From positions 1-59,566 of IMG/VR virus record IMGVR_UViG_3300046796_000573: a stretch of 59,566 bases of DNA; one strand, 5' to 3'. Shown in pieces: positions 25,508 through 33,436 of the stretch. How positions within the stretch are numbered: position 1 is the stretch's first letter; the number at the start of each line of letters is the position of its first letter. The position numbers and the translations under genes are program-made. This DNA is from a virus. The notes below the pieces were generated by a model. It did no database searches. It worked only from the letters and a program-made list of their open reading frames with translations, and was not told the origin of the DNA.

Positions 25508-25929
25508 AGCCGGCGCTGCTGCTCCTGGCGTGCCTGCTGGCGGCCCTGCTGCTGGGGTGCGGCGCAGGTGCCCTGGACCCTGCCATCGCCAGCGTGAACG
25601 GCAGCCACGACGCCCTGGTGCAGAGCCACGACGCCCTGGAGGCCATCCACAAGCAGGCGCGCGACAAGGCGCTCGACGGGGCCACCAGCGAGGCCGACGC
25701 CCGTGCCCAGACCGACGCCGTGCAGAAGCGCTTCAAGGGCGCGTGGGACGCCTACGACGCCGCCCGGGCCGACTGGCTGGCCACCCGGGCCGCGATCGCC
25801 TCGGTGCAGGCCGCCCAGGCCGCCGGCAAGGCGCCCGACCTGCCGCGGATTGCCACGCTGCTGGCCACCATGGCGAGCGCCTGGGACGCCTTCCAGGCGG
25901 CAGTGGAAGCCACCCGCGCCGCGCGGTAG
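25504..25929 (+). CDS. Lipoprotein, possible outer-membrane spanin subunit
   Basis: 141 residues from GTG in a GTGA overlap. A textbook lipoprotein signal (MKPALLLLACLLAALLLGC) places the modified Cys at residue 19. The mature part is Ala/Asp-rich and fully helical. Coupling to a membrane protein gene just upstream of two lysins suggests a spanin-like envelope function in a diderm host. It is larger than most o-spanins. Confidence 0.7.
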   Translation: MKPALLLLACLLAALLLGCGAGALDPAIASVNGSHDALVQSHDALEAIHKQARDKALDGATSEADARAQTDAVQKRFKGAWDAYDAARADWLATRAAIASVQAAQAAGKAPDLPRIATLLATMASAWDAFQAAVEATRAAR

Positions 25930-25932
25930 CCT
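25927..25932 (+). promoter_or_regulatory. Start-proximal -10-like box (TAGCCT)
   Basis: TAGCCT lies 6 nt before the ATG at 25939 and contains the stop codon of the lipoprotein gene. Confidence 0.5.
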
Positions 25933-25938
25933 GCGGGC

Positions 25939-26163
25939 ATGGCAGTCACCGCGACCGACGCTCTCCGCGTAGCTGAGATCCTGCGCCAGGCGGCCCCGTT
26001 CGGGGAGGCCCTGTTCAAGGACGTGTATCAGGCGTTCCAGACGCACCACCCGGACCTCGTGCCCGCGCAGCTGCCGGAGCGCTCCGACACCGCGATCGCG
26101 GCCGAGACCGACCGCCTGATCCGCGAGCGCTTCCCCGCGCCGGCCTCCGTCCCGCCCAAGTAG
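25939..26163 (+). CDS. Small soluble protein in the lysis block
   Basis: 74 residues. 'DALRVAEILRQAAPFGEALF' forms the first helix and 'DTAIAAETDRLIRERF' another, with a Pro-rich tail. No signal or membrane helix. Function unknown; it ends before a 77-bp gap holding GCCCG/CGGGC inverted arms and a run of five T. Confidence 0.6.
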   Translation: MAVTATDALRVAEILRQAAPFGEALFKDVYQAFQTHHPDLVPAQLPERSDTAIAAETDRLIRERFPAPASVPPK

Positions 26164-26240
26164 CGCAGCGCGACGCCCGAATAGGCGGGCAGGTTGGGCC
26201 CTGGTTTTTCCGCGATCCATCTTGCGGTAGAACCCTGGCC

Positions 26241-26732
26241 ATGTCGCTCGCCAAGTTCTTCCTCATCGCGATGGTGCTGTGGGTGCCGCCACGCTTCCAG
26301 CCGGAGGGCGAGGCCGCTGCGCTCGAGCGCTACGAGGCGATCGCGGCCGACGTCGCCGAGGTAGTCGAGCGCGACGACGAGCCAGCGGTCGACGGCAGCC
26401 CGGCGCTGACGGGCCTGGTGGTGCTGTCGATGGCGGCCGACGAGAGCGCGTTCGCGCAGCGCGTGGACGAGGGCCACTGCCTCCCCAAGGAGTGCGACCA
26501 CGGGCGCGCGGCCACCATGTGGCAGATACACGCGGACTGCGGCCTGGCGTTCGACGGTGTCGGCTGGAGGTACGACTGCTCCGAGGGCTTTCGCAACGCG
26601 GACCTCGTGGCGGATCGGAAGCGCACGATCAGGATGGTTCTCCACATCCGGCGCGGCACGCATGACCACCGCTGGGACGGGCCGAAGCGCCGGCAGCGCG
26701 CGGCCACCTTCGAAGCCACGCACCCGCGCTAG
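26241..26732 (+). CDS. Secreted lysozyme/transglycosylase-like protein
   Basis: 163 residues. A short hydrophobic N-terminus (KFFLIAMVLWVPP) could be a signal or anchor. Residues 58-100 resemble the lytic transglycosylase core: Glu68 in 'SMAADESAF' where the family has its catalytic Glu after a hydrophobic helix, then 'ATMWQIH' (91-97), like the family's GLMQI/GLWQI block. It lies directly before the amidase gene. The fold is inferred from these two motifs. Upstream, TAGAAC is a near-match to the start-proximal boxes. Confidence 0.6.
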   Translation: MSLAKFFLIAMVLWVPPRFQPEGEAAALERYEAIAADVAEVVERDDEPAVDGSPALTGLVVLSMAADESAFAQRVDEGHCLPKECDHGRAATMWQIHADCGLAFDGVGWRYDCSEGFRNADLVADRKRTIRMVLHIRRGTHDHRWDGPKRRQRAATFEATHPR

Positions 26733-26735
26733 ACT
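26730..26735 (+). promoter_or_regulatory. Start-proximal -10-like box (TAGACT)
   Basis: TAGACT lies 7 nt before the ATG of the amidase gene. TAG is also the stop codon of the lysozyme-like gene. Confidence 0.5.
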
Positions 26736-26742
26736 CCGGGGC

Positions 26743-28065
26743 ATGGCCCAGTTCCCGATCTACCTGACCGCCGTCGAAGACATCGTCGAGAGCCCCGCTG
26801 GGCGCTATCGCTTCGCGCCAGGCAAGCGGTGCAATCGCCTCCCGCTCGTCGACAAGCAGACCGGCCTGCGGGCCCGCGTCGATTACGACACGCTCCTCGC
26901 CTACGCCAAGAAGGTGGGCGCCGTGCTGCGCACGCCCGACGACGAGAAACTGATCGCGGAGCAGGCGTTCTGGATTCGCCCGAACGTCACGCGCGAGACG
27001 CCGGAGGAGCGGGCCCAGCGCATCAAGGAAGGGCGCGGCGACGCGTACCAGCTCGAGCGCATGGCGACGATCGAATGGGCCAAGCGCGCGGACGACTTCG
27101 CCGTGTCGCAGCTCGAGCACTGGGACGGCGACAAGCCGATCTACAACTGGGGCAAGCACTGGGTCAGCGAGGACAACGCGCACCACGCGCCGGGCGCCAC
27201 GCAGTCCTTCAACGAAGGGTGGGACGACAACGCCGACCCCAAGGTCACGCACCTGATCCAGAACGTCGGCGGGATGCACAACCGCAGGCACGTCGACTAC
27301 TCGCAGGTGGGCGACCTGGTGTGGCTGGAGGATCTCCCCAGCGACCCGACTTTGCCGCAGGAGCTGGCGCTCGCGCCCGACCTATCGCTCTCGCGCATCG
27401 TCGCCGCCGGGCTGGACTGCGCCGAGCGCGCCCTGGTGGACATGTGGGACCGCGTGCAGCAGGCCGCCTCTGCACCACCACCGCCGAAGCCCAGCCCCCT
27501 GGTGGCGACCACCACCGGCGGCGAGCTGCCGTGCATCACGTCGTGGCGCCCGTCGCCGCACTTCCGACCGACGCCGGCAGGCGTGCACCGCGACGTCTGG
27601 AACGTGGTCGTGCACACCGCGCAGTGCTCGGAGGCGGCCACCGCAGCGGAGGGCCTGGGCGCATTCTTCCAGGCACCGGGGACGGGCGTCTCGGCGCACG
27701 CATCCGGCGACAACGACTCGATCGTGCAGAGCGTCCACCTGAATGACGTGGCCTGGGCAGCGCCGCCGCTCAACGACCACGGCGTGCACTTCGAGTTCGC
27801 CGGCTACGCGGAGCAGACCGTCGCGCAATGGGACGACGCGTTCTCGCGCGCGCAGCTGGCGCTCGCTGCCAAGTTCTTCCGCCAGGTGTGCGACCGCTAC
27901 AGCCTGCCGATCGCGTTCGTCGATGCTGCGGGCCTGCGCCGTGGCGAGAAGGGCATCACCACGCACGTCTGCGTCAGCGATGCCTTCCACCAGTCGAACC
28001 ACCGTGACCCGGGTGCCAGCTTCCCCATGGAGCGCTTCCTCGAGCTCGTGCGCGCCGCAGGCTAA
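26743..28065 (+). CDS. Endolysin: N-acetylmuramoyl-L-alanine amidase (Amidase_2) with large N-terminal region
   Basis: 440 residues. The C-terminal 155 residues form an Amidase_2 domain: His291 in WNVVVHTAQ, Glu351 in 'VHFEFAG', His408 in 'GITTHV' and the closing 'HRDPGASFP' with Asp422, which supply the zinc and catalytic sites. It cuts the amide between muramic acid and the stem peptide. Residues 1-240 form a second, unrecognised region containing an NAHHAPGATQSFNEGWDD block, joined by a Pro-rich linker (245-252). This is unusually long for such an endolysin, and the N-terminal part may bind the cell wall or have its own activity. Confidence 0.8.
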   Translation: MAQFPIYLTAVEDIVESPAGRYRFAPGKRCNRLPLVDKQTGLRARVDYDTLLAYAKKVGAVLRTPDDEKLIAEQAFWIRPNVTRETPEERAQRIKEGRGDAYQLERMATIEWAKRADDFAVSQLEHWDGDKPIYNWGKHWVSEDNAHHAPGATQSFNEGWDDNADPKVTHLIQNVGGMHNRRHVDYSQVGDLVWLEDLPSDPTLPQELALAPDLSLSRIVAAGLDCAERALVDMWDRVQQAASAPPPPKPSPLVATTTGGELPCITSWRPSPHFRPTPAGVHRDVWNVVVHTAQCSEAATAAEGLGAFFQAPGTGVSAHASGDNDSIVQSVHLNDVAWAAPPLNDHGVHFEFAGYAEQTVAQWDDAFSRAQLALAAKFFRQVCDRYSLPIAFVDAAGLRRGEKGITTHVCVSDAFHQSNHRDPGASFPMERFLELVRAAG

Positions 28066-28119
28066 GGCGGGGCACGTTGCCACGTTGCCCATGCGCGGGA
28101 CGCGGCTCACGCTCCAGGC

Positions 28120-28293
28120 ATGAACATCTCCATCAGCTCCCTGCTGCTCGCGATCCTGGGCGCGCTCGTGTTCATCCTGGCGGACAAGGCGCCCAAGGCG
28201 GTGGAGCTGGGGCGGCTGACGTTCGCGGTCGCGCTGCTGGCCGCCCTGCTCCACGCTTCTTGGGACGTCGCGATCCACCTGGGCTCACACTGA
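28120..28293 (+). CDS. Two-helix membrane protein, holin candidate
   Basis: 57 residues. Two hydrophobic helices (about 5-21 and 33-47) are separated by a short charged turn (DKAPKAVELGR). The protein follows the amidase gene and is the last gene of the plus-strand late block. Size, topology and position match small class II holins, which open the inner membrane for the endolysin. Its end overlaps the convergent gene on the other strand by nine bases. Confidence 0.7.
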   Translation: MNISISSLLLAILGALVFILADKAPKAVELGRLTFAVALLAALLHASWDVAIHLGSH

Positions 28294-28593
28294 GTCGAGC
28301 ACCGGGCGCGCACCGGCGAACGCGCGGATGGGCAGGCGGATGATGTCCGTCTGGAGGTACATCGTCGGCAGCTCGCGCCACAACTGCACACGCACCCCGA
28401 AGCGCCGCACGCTGGCGGCCGCCTCGGGCTTGCCGCTGTCGCGGCCGATCACCTGCACGACGCGCCCCTCCACCGCCCACAGGTGGCGCTCGCCGGCAAG
28501 CTGCGCCACCACCGCGGACAGGAACGCGTTGGACTGCGTGAGCAGGTGCTCCTCCTCGGGCGTCCAGCCGCACCACGCGGGGCCCAGCTTCAT
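28285..28593 (-). CDS. Unknown protein, last gene of the leftward operon
   Basis: 102 residues; ATG chosen because it overlaps the upstream stop (ATGA). 'WTPEEEHLLTQSNAFLSAVV' begins the protein, and 'VQLWRELPTMYLQTDIIRLP' looks beta-like. The gene converges with the holin candidate. No family recognised. Confidence 0.65.
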   Translation of the reverse strand: MKLGPAWCGWTPEEEHLLTQSNAFLSAVVAQLAGERHLWAVEGRVVQVIGRDSGKPEAAASVRRFGVRVQLWRELPTMYLQTDIIRLPIRAFAGARPVLDSV

Positions 28594-29384
28594 GGTCGCC
28601 CCGTACGCTCGATCTCGAGCTCGACGTCGCGCACCAGGTCGAGGAGCACCTGGCGCAGGTCGGCGAGGCGCGTCTTCGGCTGGTCCAGCGCCTTGCGCAC
28701 CGCGCACGCGAACGTCACGCCGTTCTGCACCGCGTCTTCACGCGCGCAATCGGTGTGCTCGGTGCACACGGCCTTCCGCAGGTACTGCCGCCGATCGTCC
28801 CGCCACGCCAGCCACTGCGCCAGGCGGTACATCAGCCGCACGGTGTAGCCCGAGGTGGCGCCGTAGCGCGCGCACACGGCACGCTCCGCTTCCTGCCGGT
28901 ACGCGGTCATGCGGTGGCAGGGCCGATTGCTGCCGGTCGAGTACCACCGCGTGATCACCCGCGACGCGATCGCGAGCTCCTCCTGCCTCACGCGCGGCCC
29001 GCGCTCTCGCCGTTCAAGCGCAACTGCCGTCGCAGCGCTACGCCGTGGCGTTGGCCGGTGGACGACCCACCGGCCGGTCGCCGTCGCGTACACCTGACCC
29101 AGGACTGGCTGAACGGCTTCGTCGAGCGCTCGCTCATGGCGGATGCGTGGTGGCCCAGCCAGCTGGAGCGGTGCAGGCACGCCACCGAGCATCAGCACCG
29201 GCAGCTCCTGGCCCTCGCGTGCGCCGGCCAGCGCCATGCCCACCGGCACCTCGTCGGCCCACCAGCCAGCGTTCACGGGTACCGGTGAGGGCGGTGCAGC
29301 GAGCCACTGCTTCGGCTCGCTGGCTGCCACACGCGCAGCGCCGCACCCCATGCACTCGCACCCATCGGCGTGCGGCGTGCTCAC
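28590..29384 (-). CDS. Unknown basic protein
   Basis: 264 residues from GTG, the start that overlaps the methyltransferase stop (GTGA). A Cys cluster near the N-terminus (CECMGC) is followed by a Pro/Ala-rich region. The second half is basic and helical ('MYRLAQWLAWRDDRRQYLRK'). Longer readings extend back over the methyltransferase gene but are shadows. Function unknown. Confidence 0.6.
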   Translation of the reverse strand: MSTPHADGCECMGCGAARVAASEPKQWLAAPPSPVPVNAGWWADEVPVGMALAGAREGQELPVLMLGGVPAPLQLAGPPRIRHERALDEAVQPVLGQVYATATGRWVVHRPTPRRSAATAVALERRERGPRVRQEELAIASRVITRWYSTGSNRPCHRMTAYRQEAERAVCARYGATSGYTVRLMYRLAQWLAWRDDRRQYLRKAVCTEHTDCAREDAVQNGVTFACAVRKALDQPKTRLADLRQVLLDLVRDVELEIERTGRP

Positions 29385-29971
29385 GGAACCCACCCGGCCG
29401 TTCCCAGGTAGCGCTGCACCTTGCTCCGCTCCGTGCCCAGCACGATCAGCGCGGAGCCGTGCATCGGCTGCTTCCCGCGCTCGAAGCCCGGCGTGCCGTC
29501 CAGCGCCATCTGCCCGGTGTGCAGCATGAAGCGCACGCGGTCGCGCAGCAGCACCACCGATGTGCTCGAGCGCCGCCACTCCTCGGCGAAGAGCTTCGGC
29601 GTGCGCACCTGCACCATCGCGAGTTGGTCGATCGAGTAGGCGAAGAAGACGGCCCACCCGATGAGGCCCTTGCTGTACGAGCGCACCAGCTTGTCCCACC
29701 ACGGCCCGGGCGGGCTGGGCGGGTTCAGCCAGACCGACGGCGCTTCCCACGTGTCGCCGGCCAGGCCGTCGTCGGCCTCCGTCATGAAGCGATCCGCCTT
29801 CACCAGGTGGTTCGCCACCGCGCAGCTGGCCGGGTCCAGCGCGAACCTGCCGTCCAGCATGCTGCGGCATGGGTCGACGATCTCCGGTGGCGAATACCAC
29901 TCGCTGGAGATCGGCTCCGCGACGTAGTGCTGGAACAGCGCGCCCACACCTGCACCGCGCTTGCGGCTCAC
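29381..29971 (-). CDS. DNA N6-adenine methyltransferase (phage Dam family)
   Basis: 196 residues from GTG in a GTGA overlap. The family signature is clear: 'SSEWYSPPEIVDP' near the start, 'FALDPAS' (about 43-49) for cofactor binding, 'MTEADDGLAGDTW' and the catalytic 'VWLNPPS' (80-86). Enzymes of this family transfer a methyl group from SAM to adenine N6. It may protect phage DNA from host restriction. The usual tyrosine of NPPY is replaced by Ser, as in several phage members. Confidence 0.8.
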   Translation of the reverse strand: MSRKRGAGVGALFQHYVAEPISSEWYSPPEIVDPCRSMLDGRFALDPASCAVANHLVKADRFMTEADDGLAGDTWEAPSVWLNPPSPPGPWWDKLVRSYSKGLIGWAVFFAYSIDQLAMVQVRTPKLFAEEWRRSSTSVVLLRDRVRFMLHTGQMALDGTPGFERGKQPMHGSALIVLGTERSKVQRYLGTAGWVP

Positions 29972-30462
29972 GATGCGGGCTCCTGGTACTTGGTGATGCA
30001 GGCGGCGCAGACCCAGAACGGCAGTTCCGGCGTGGTGCTGCGCGGCAGCAATGCCTGCTGCCCGTGACGCTTGTCGTAGCGGCCGCACAGCTCGCACACG
30101 TGCGGCCCGTCGATGCGCCGCAGGGCATAGAGCAGCCCGGCGCAGAAGCCGTGCTCGTACGAGTCGCGCGCCGCGCCCAGGTGCTTCGCCAGCTCCGCGT
30201 CCACCAGCTCCGCGGCGCATTGCACGCTGTCGGTCACCTTCAGCTTGATGGGCCACTCGATCGGCTTCCGCATTGCGCAGCCCTGGAAGTGCCGGCGCGG
30301 GTCGGCAGCCTGGATCGCATTGCAGGTGCAGCGCTCCGGCTCCTTGCCCGGGCAGTCCTCCACGTCGGTGTTCGGATCGAATGCACCGCACAGCGTGCAG
30401 AACGGCCCGCGCGTGCCCAGCTGGTAGCTGACGTTCTCGCCGACCTCGATAACGTGCTTCAT
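29968..30462 (-). CDS. Zinc-finger-like protein
   Basis: 164 residues. Two zinc-binding regions are likely: CTLCGAF plus C-rich 'CPGKEPERCTC' near residues 22-47, and CELCGRYD with the later 'CAACI' near the C-terminus. It is coupled on both sides (ATGA, GTGA). It could be a small DNA- or RNA-binding protein; no specific family. Confidence 0.65.
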   Translation of the reverse strand: MKHVIEVGENVSYQLGTRGPFCTLCGAFDPNTDVEDCPGKEPERCTCNAIQAADPRRHFQGCAMRKPIEWPIKLKVTDSVQCAAELVDAELAKHLGAARDSYEHGFCAGLLYALRRIDGPHVCELCGRYDKRHGQQALLPRSTTPELPFWVCAACITKYQEPAS

Positions 30463-31403
30463 GACCGCACCTCGATTCCGTCCACGTCCGCGTACCCGGG
30501 CACCTGGCGCACGCGCAGCATCGGCTCGAACTCGTCGATGTCGCCGCCCTTCTTCTCCTTCAGCTTCACCGGGCGCGACCATTGCGGCTCGAACACCAGC
30601 CGCGGGTTCACGTCCTCGCGCAGGCCGTCCGGCGTCCAGTCGTAGGGCTGCTCGCCGTACTGCTTGACGAACGGGGCCACCCCATTCTCGAGGCAGTCGT
30701 GGACGATGTTGCGCACCCACGACAGATGCATCGGGCGCGCGCCAGGGCCGCTCTCGCCGCCAACGATCACCCAATCGGGCCCGCCCACCACCAGGTAATC
30801 GCTGATGTCGACGCTCTCGAGGAGCGGCTCCATCGAATAGAACTTGACCGGCGCAGGCACCTTGAACAGGTGCGGCGCACGCTCGGCCAGGCGCTCCTCG
30901 TCTTCGATCGTGGTGCCGGCCCAGGCATTACCAGGCCACCGATCTGCCCACGATGCAGGCGCGAGCCGGACCATGTTCTGCGGCCGCTTGGTGAGCAGCA
31001 GCCAGTCCAGGCTCGGTGTCTTCGCGATCAGGTCGAACAGCCGCGCGCGCGGTGCCACCAGATCGGGACGGTCCTCGAAGACGTCTGCGAGCGACGCGCA
31101 GAACACGCGGCGCCTGCGCCCCTTCGGGCCGTAGCCCTCCGCCTCGCGCTGCCAACGCAGCGGCTGATTCCAATACGACTCGACGCGCATCAGGCGCGGG
31201 GCCTTCACGCCCCAGTGCTCGCCGCGCTCCACGTCCTTGGTCATGTCCAGCGCCTGGAGCAGCCGCTTCTCTGCCGGGCGCGGGTGGAAGCGCGCGTTGC
31301 GCTCCTCCGCGTAGCAGTGCTTGCAGCCCGGGCTGACCTTCGCGCAGCCTTCCCACGGATTGAAGGTGTGGTGCGCCCACTGAATCTTCGTGTCGGCTCC
31401 CAT
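30459..31403 (-). CDS. Gp37/Gp68-family protein (DUF5131, radical-SAM-like)
   Basis: 314 residues. The N-terminus is typical of the phage Gp37/Gp68 family: 'TKIQWAHHTFNPWEGC' followed by 'KVSPGCKHCYAEE', which holds three cysteines arranged like an iron-sulphur site. Further family blocks are 'LFDLIAKTPSLDWLLLTKRP' and 'VIVGGESGPGARPM'. The biochemical role of this family is not known to me; a radical-SAM type reaction is often proposed. Coupled to the next gene by ATGA. Confidence 0.75.
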   Translation of the reverse strand: MGADTKIQWAHHTFNPWEGCAKVSPGCKHCYAEERNARFHPRPAEKRLLQALDMTKDVERGEHWGVKAPRLMRVESYWNQPLRWQREAEGYGPKGRRRRVFCASLADVFEDRPDLVAPRARLFDLIAKTPSLDWLLLTKRPQNMVRLAPASWADRWPGNAWAGTTIEDEERLAERAPHLFKVPAPVKFYSMEPLLESVDISDYLVVGGPDWVIVGGESGPGARPMHLSWVRNIVHDCLENGVAPFVKQYGEQPYDWTPDGLREDVNPRLVFEPQWSRPVKLKEKKGGDIDEFEPMLRVRQVPGYADVDGIEVRS

Positions 31404-31405
31404 GG

Positions 31406-31879
31406 CTACGCCTCCACCCCAGCGCTGCGGCGCTGCACGCAGGTGACGCACGGGCAGTGCACGTCCCACCATTCCGTCTCCGCGTCGGCGAAGGCGTCGT
31501 TCAGCTGCTTCTGCACCTTGGCGATCTCCGGCGGGATGTGCCCCACCGTGCGGGCCTCGCCGAGCTTGGTGTCGCCCACCACGCGGCCGACGATGGCGCC
31601 CAGCAGGTTCTTCGCGATGGGCGCTAGCTCGATGGCCGCGATCGCGCTCAGCAGCGTCAGCCGCGCCGTGCTGGGCAACGCCTGCCCGCGGGCGGTGATC
31701 ATCGTGGTGCAGTGGATCACGCGCCACACGTCCCGCGCGTACGCCGCACCGGAGCGCGCAGCTGCGGCGCCCAGCTTGGGCAGCATCACCCGCAGCTCCT
31801 CGGTGGGCGTGTTCTCGTCGATCGTCACGGTCCAGTCTTCGAGCACGCCACCGGCCTGCTCCTCGTGCATTGCTTCCAT
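31406..31879 (-). CDS. Unknown protein with C-terminal CxC/CxxC
   Basis: 157 residues, with AGGAGCGG in front of ATG. It has a helical centre (LTLLSAIAAIELAPIAKNLL) and ends in 'DVHCPCVTCVQRR', a possible metal site. No family recognised. Confidence 0.6.
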   Translation of the reverse strand: MEAMHEEQAGGVLEDWTVTIDENTPTEELRVMLPKLGAAAARSGAAYARDVWRVIHCTTMITARGQALPSTARLTLLSAIAAIELAPIAKNLLGAIVGRVVGDTKLGEARTVGHIPPEIAKVQKQLNDAFADAETEWWDVHCPCVTCVQRRSAGVEA

Positions 31880-31916
31880 CGTCCGCTCCTAGCCTGGGGA
31901 TGAGCCCCCACCACGG

Positions 31917-31935
31917 CCGTCGATCGCACCGACGG
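31917..31935 (-). terminator. Intergenic stem-loop with GGTGCGATC core
   Basis: On the minus strand, CCGTCG and CGACGG pair around GTGCGAT, in the 70-bp gap between the genes at 31879 and 31950. The core GGTGCGATC recurs in the gap at 36986-37009. No T-run follows, so a regulatory site or mRNA-processing hairpin is as likely as a terminator. Confidence 0.4.
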
Positions 31936-31949
31936 GCATCCGTGGAGGT

Positions 31950-32279
31950 TCAGCCGAACAGTTTCTTGATCTCGGCCAGCACCTTCTCGCGCTCGCGCTT
32001 GGCGCCGCGCTCCTCTGCGTCGTGGAGCGCCTGCGCCATGTCGCTGATGGTCAGCAGCGCCTCGCCGCGCTCGCCCAGCCGCACGCCCGACACGATGCTG
32101 ATCGTCCAGCGTTCGGGCGCGGGCTGGTATGGCCTGCCGTACTGGACGTTCCTGGCCTCCACCACCACGCCCAGGTCGACGTCGCCGTGCTCCGTCATCA
32201 GCACCAGCTTCGTGCCGTAGAACGGATCGCTCGGCGGTGGCGTGCCACCGGTGCTCGCGAATGCCAGGCGCGCCTTCAT
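31950..32279 (-). CDS. Unknown protein
   Basis: 109 residues, ATGA-coupled to the annealing-protein gene. The middle is beta-like ('DVDLGVVVEARNVQYGRPY'), and the end is a charged helix (AEERGAKREREKVLAEIKKL). It may be an accessory to the recombination genes, inferred from coupling only. Confidence 0.6.
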   Translation of the reverse strand: MKARLAFASTGGTPPPSDPFYGTKLVLMTEHGDVDLGVVVEARNVQYGRPYQPAPERWTISIVSGVRLGERGEALLTISDMAQALHDAEERGAKREREKVLAEIKKLFG

Positions 32280-33436
32280 GACTGCGGGGTCCAGTCTGCC
32301 GGCGGCTCGTCAACGCCCGGGCGCGGCGCTCCCGCAGGCGCGTCCGCCGGCGGTGCCTGCGCCTTGGGGGCCTCATCCGCCGGTGCGTCCTTGGCGGGCC
32401 CCTGGCGCTTGGCGTCGGCCTGCTTCTTGGCCTCGTCGGCCTTGGCCTTCACCTTGTCGGCGGCCGACTTCACCTTCTTGGCGGTCTCCTCGGCCTTCTT
32501 CTTCGCACCGGCGTCGGCGTCGGGCTCGACGTTCTTCATGGCCACCAGCTCGGCCCAGCGCAGCTCGCCGTCCTTCAGCGACTGGTAGATGCCCCGCAGC
32601 TCGAGCAGCTCGGCCGGGTCGAGCCCGGCCACCGGCTTCAGCAGGTACTCGGCGAGCATGGCCGGTGTGATGCCGATCGCGGCGAACGCGTCGATGAGGC
32701 GCTTGCGCTCCCCCTCGGGGTCGTCCTTGATCTTCTTCGTGAGCGTCTCCACCACCACCTCCATCGCCTCTTCGACCAGGTCCGCCGGCAGCACGCGGAC
32801 GATCAGGTTGCGGATGATGATCGAGGCGAGCCGGCCCTCCTTCTGCTGGAGCTCGTCGTCGGTGGTCGGGTAGACGTACACCGCCTTGCCCGCCGTGTTC
32901 GACCGCGTGAAGAGCGGCGGAACGGCCACCTGCTTGCGCTCCTGCCCTTGGCCTTCCCACACGGTGCGGAGCTTGGACCGCTCCACCGTCTTCTCGACGG
33001 TGAAGTCCTTGCCCCACGACAGGTTCGACTCGAAGTCGGTCACGCTGGCGTGGAGCACGCGCTTCTCGTCGTCGTCCTGGAGCGTGACGATCGTGGGGTG
33101 GATGTTGCCGAACGCACGTGCAGCCGCCTCGGCGAAGCGGATGCTGGGCCCCTCGGCAAACTGGTCCTCGGCCTGGCGCGTGGCCGGGTTCCACTTCGAC
33201 CCGGTGGGCTTCTTGTAGCGCGCCTTCTCGGCGAAGCGCGGCCGCCGGCAGTCCTTCAGCACGGCGATGCGCACCTGGTCCATGTCACGCGGGAAGCGCT
33301 TCGCGATCGCGTACTGCGCCTGGACCTGCATCTGCGCGCTCGCCGCGGAAGCCGTGGCGCTGATCTCATTGCGCGGCGCCTGCATCAGCCCCGCGAACGG
33401 CGGTGCTCCGCCCTGCTCTTCGTCATGCTCGTTCAT
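32276..33436 (-). CDS. RecT-like ssDNA annealing protein (probable recombinase)
   Basis: 386 residues. Residues 20-260 have the pattern of phage single-strand annealing proteins: 'QYAIAKRFPRDMDQVRIAVL', 'GPSIRFAEAAARAFGNI' (about 89-105), and a central beta sheet with 'AVYVYPTTDDELQQKEGRLAS'. The C-terminal 90 residues are a Lys/Ala-rich helix and a Pro-rich tail. It overlaps the YqaJ exonuclease gene by one base, the usual two-component recombination pair. The exact family was not proven. Confidence 0.65.
   Translation of the reverse strand: MNEHDEEQGGAPPFAGLMQAPRNEISATASAASAQMQVQAQYAIAKRFPRDMDQVRIAVLKDCRRPRFAEKARYKKPTGSKWNPATRQAEDQFAEGPSIRFAEAAARAFGNIHPTIVTLQDDDEKRVLHASVTDFESNLSWGKDFTVEKTVERSKLRTVWEGQGQERKQVAVPPLFTRSNTAGKAVYVYPTTDDELQQKEGRLASIIIRNLIVRVLPADLVEEAMEVVVETLTKKIKDDPEGERKRLIDAFAAIGITPAMLAEYLLKPVAGLDPAELLELRGIYQSLKDGELRWAELVAMKNVEPDADAGAKKKAEETAKKVKSAADKVKAKADEAKKQADAKRQGPAKDAPADEAPKAQAPPADAPAGAPRPGVDEPPADWTPQS

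Noticed and set aside
26164-26240. Intrinsic terminator before the lysozyme-like gene
   Set aside because: The GCCCG/CGGGC arms are only 5 bp and the T-run lies too far downstream, so the structure is not convincing.
30459-31403. Queuosine-type radical-SAM enzyme (QueE) supplying the DpdA-like enzyme
   Set aside because: The Cys pattern and flanking motifs are those of the Gp37/Gp68 family, not of QueE, so no deazaguanine synthesis role is claimed.
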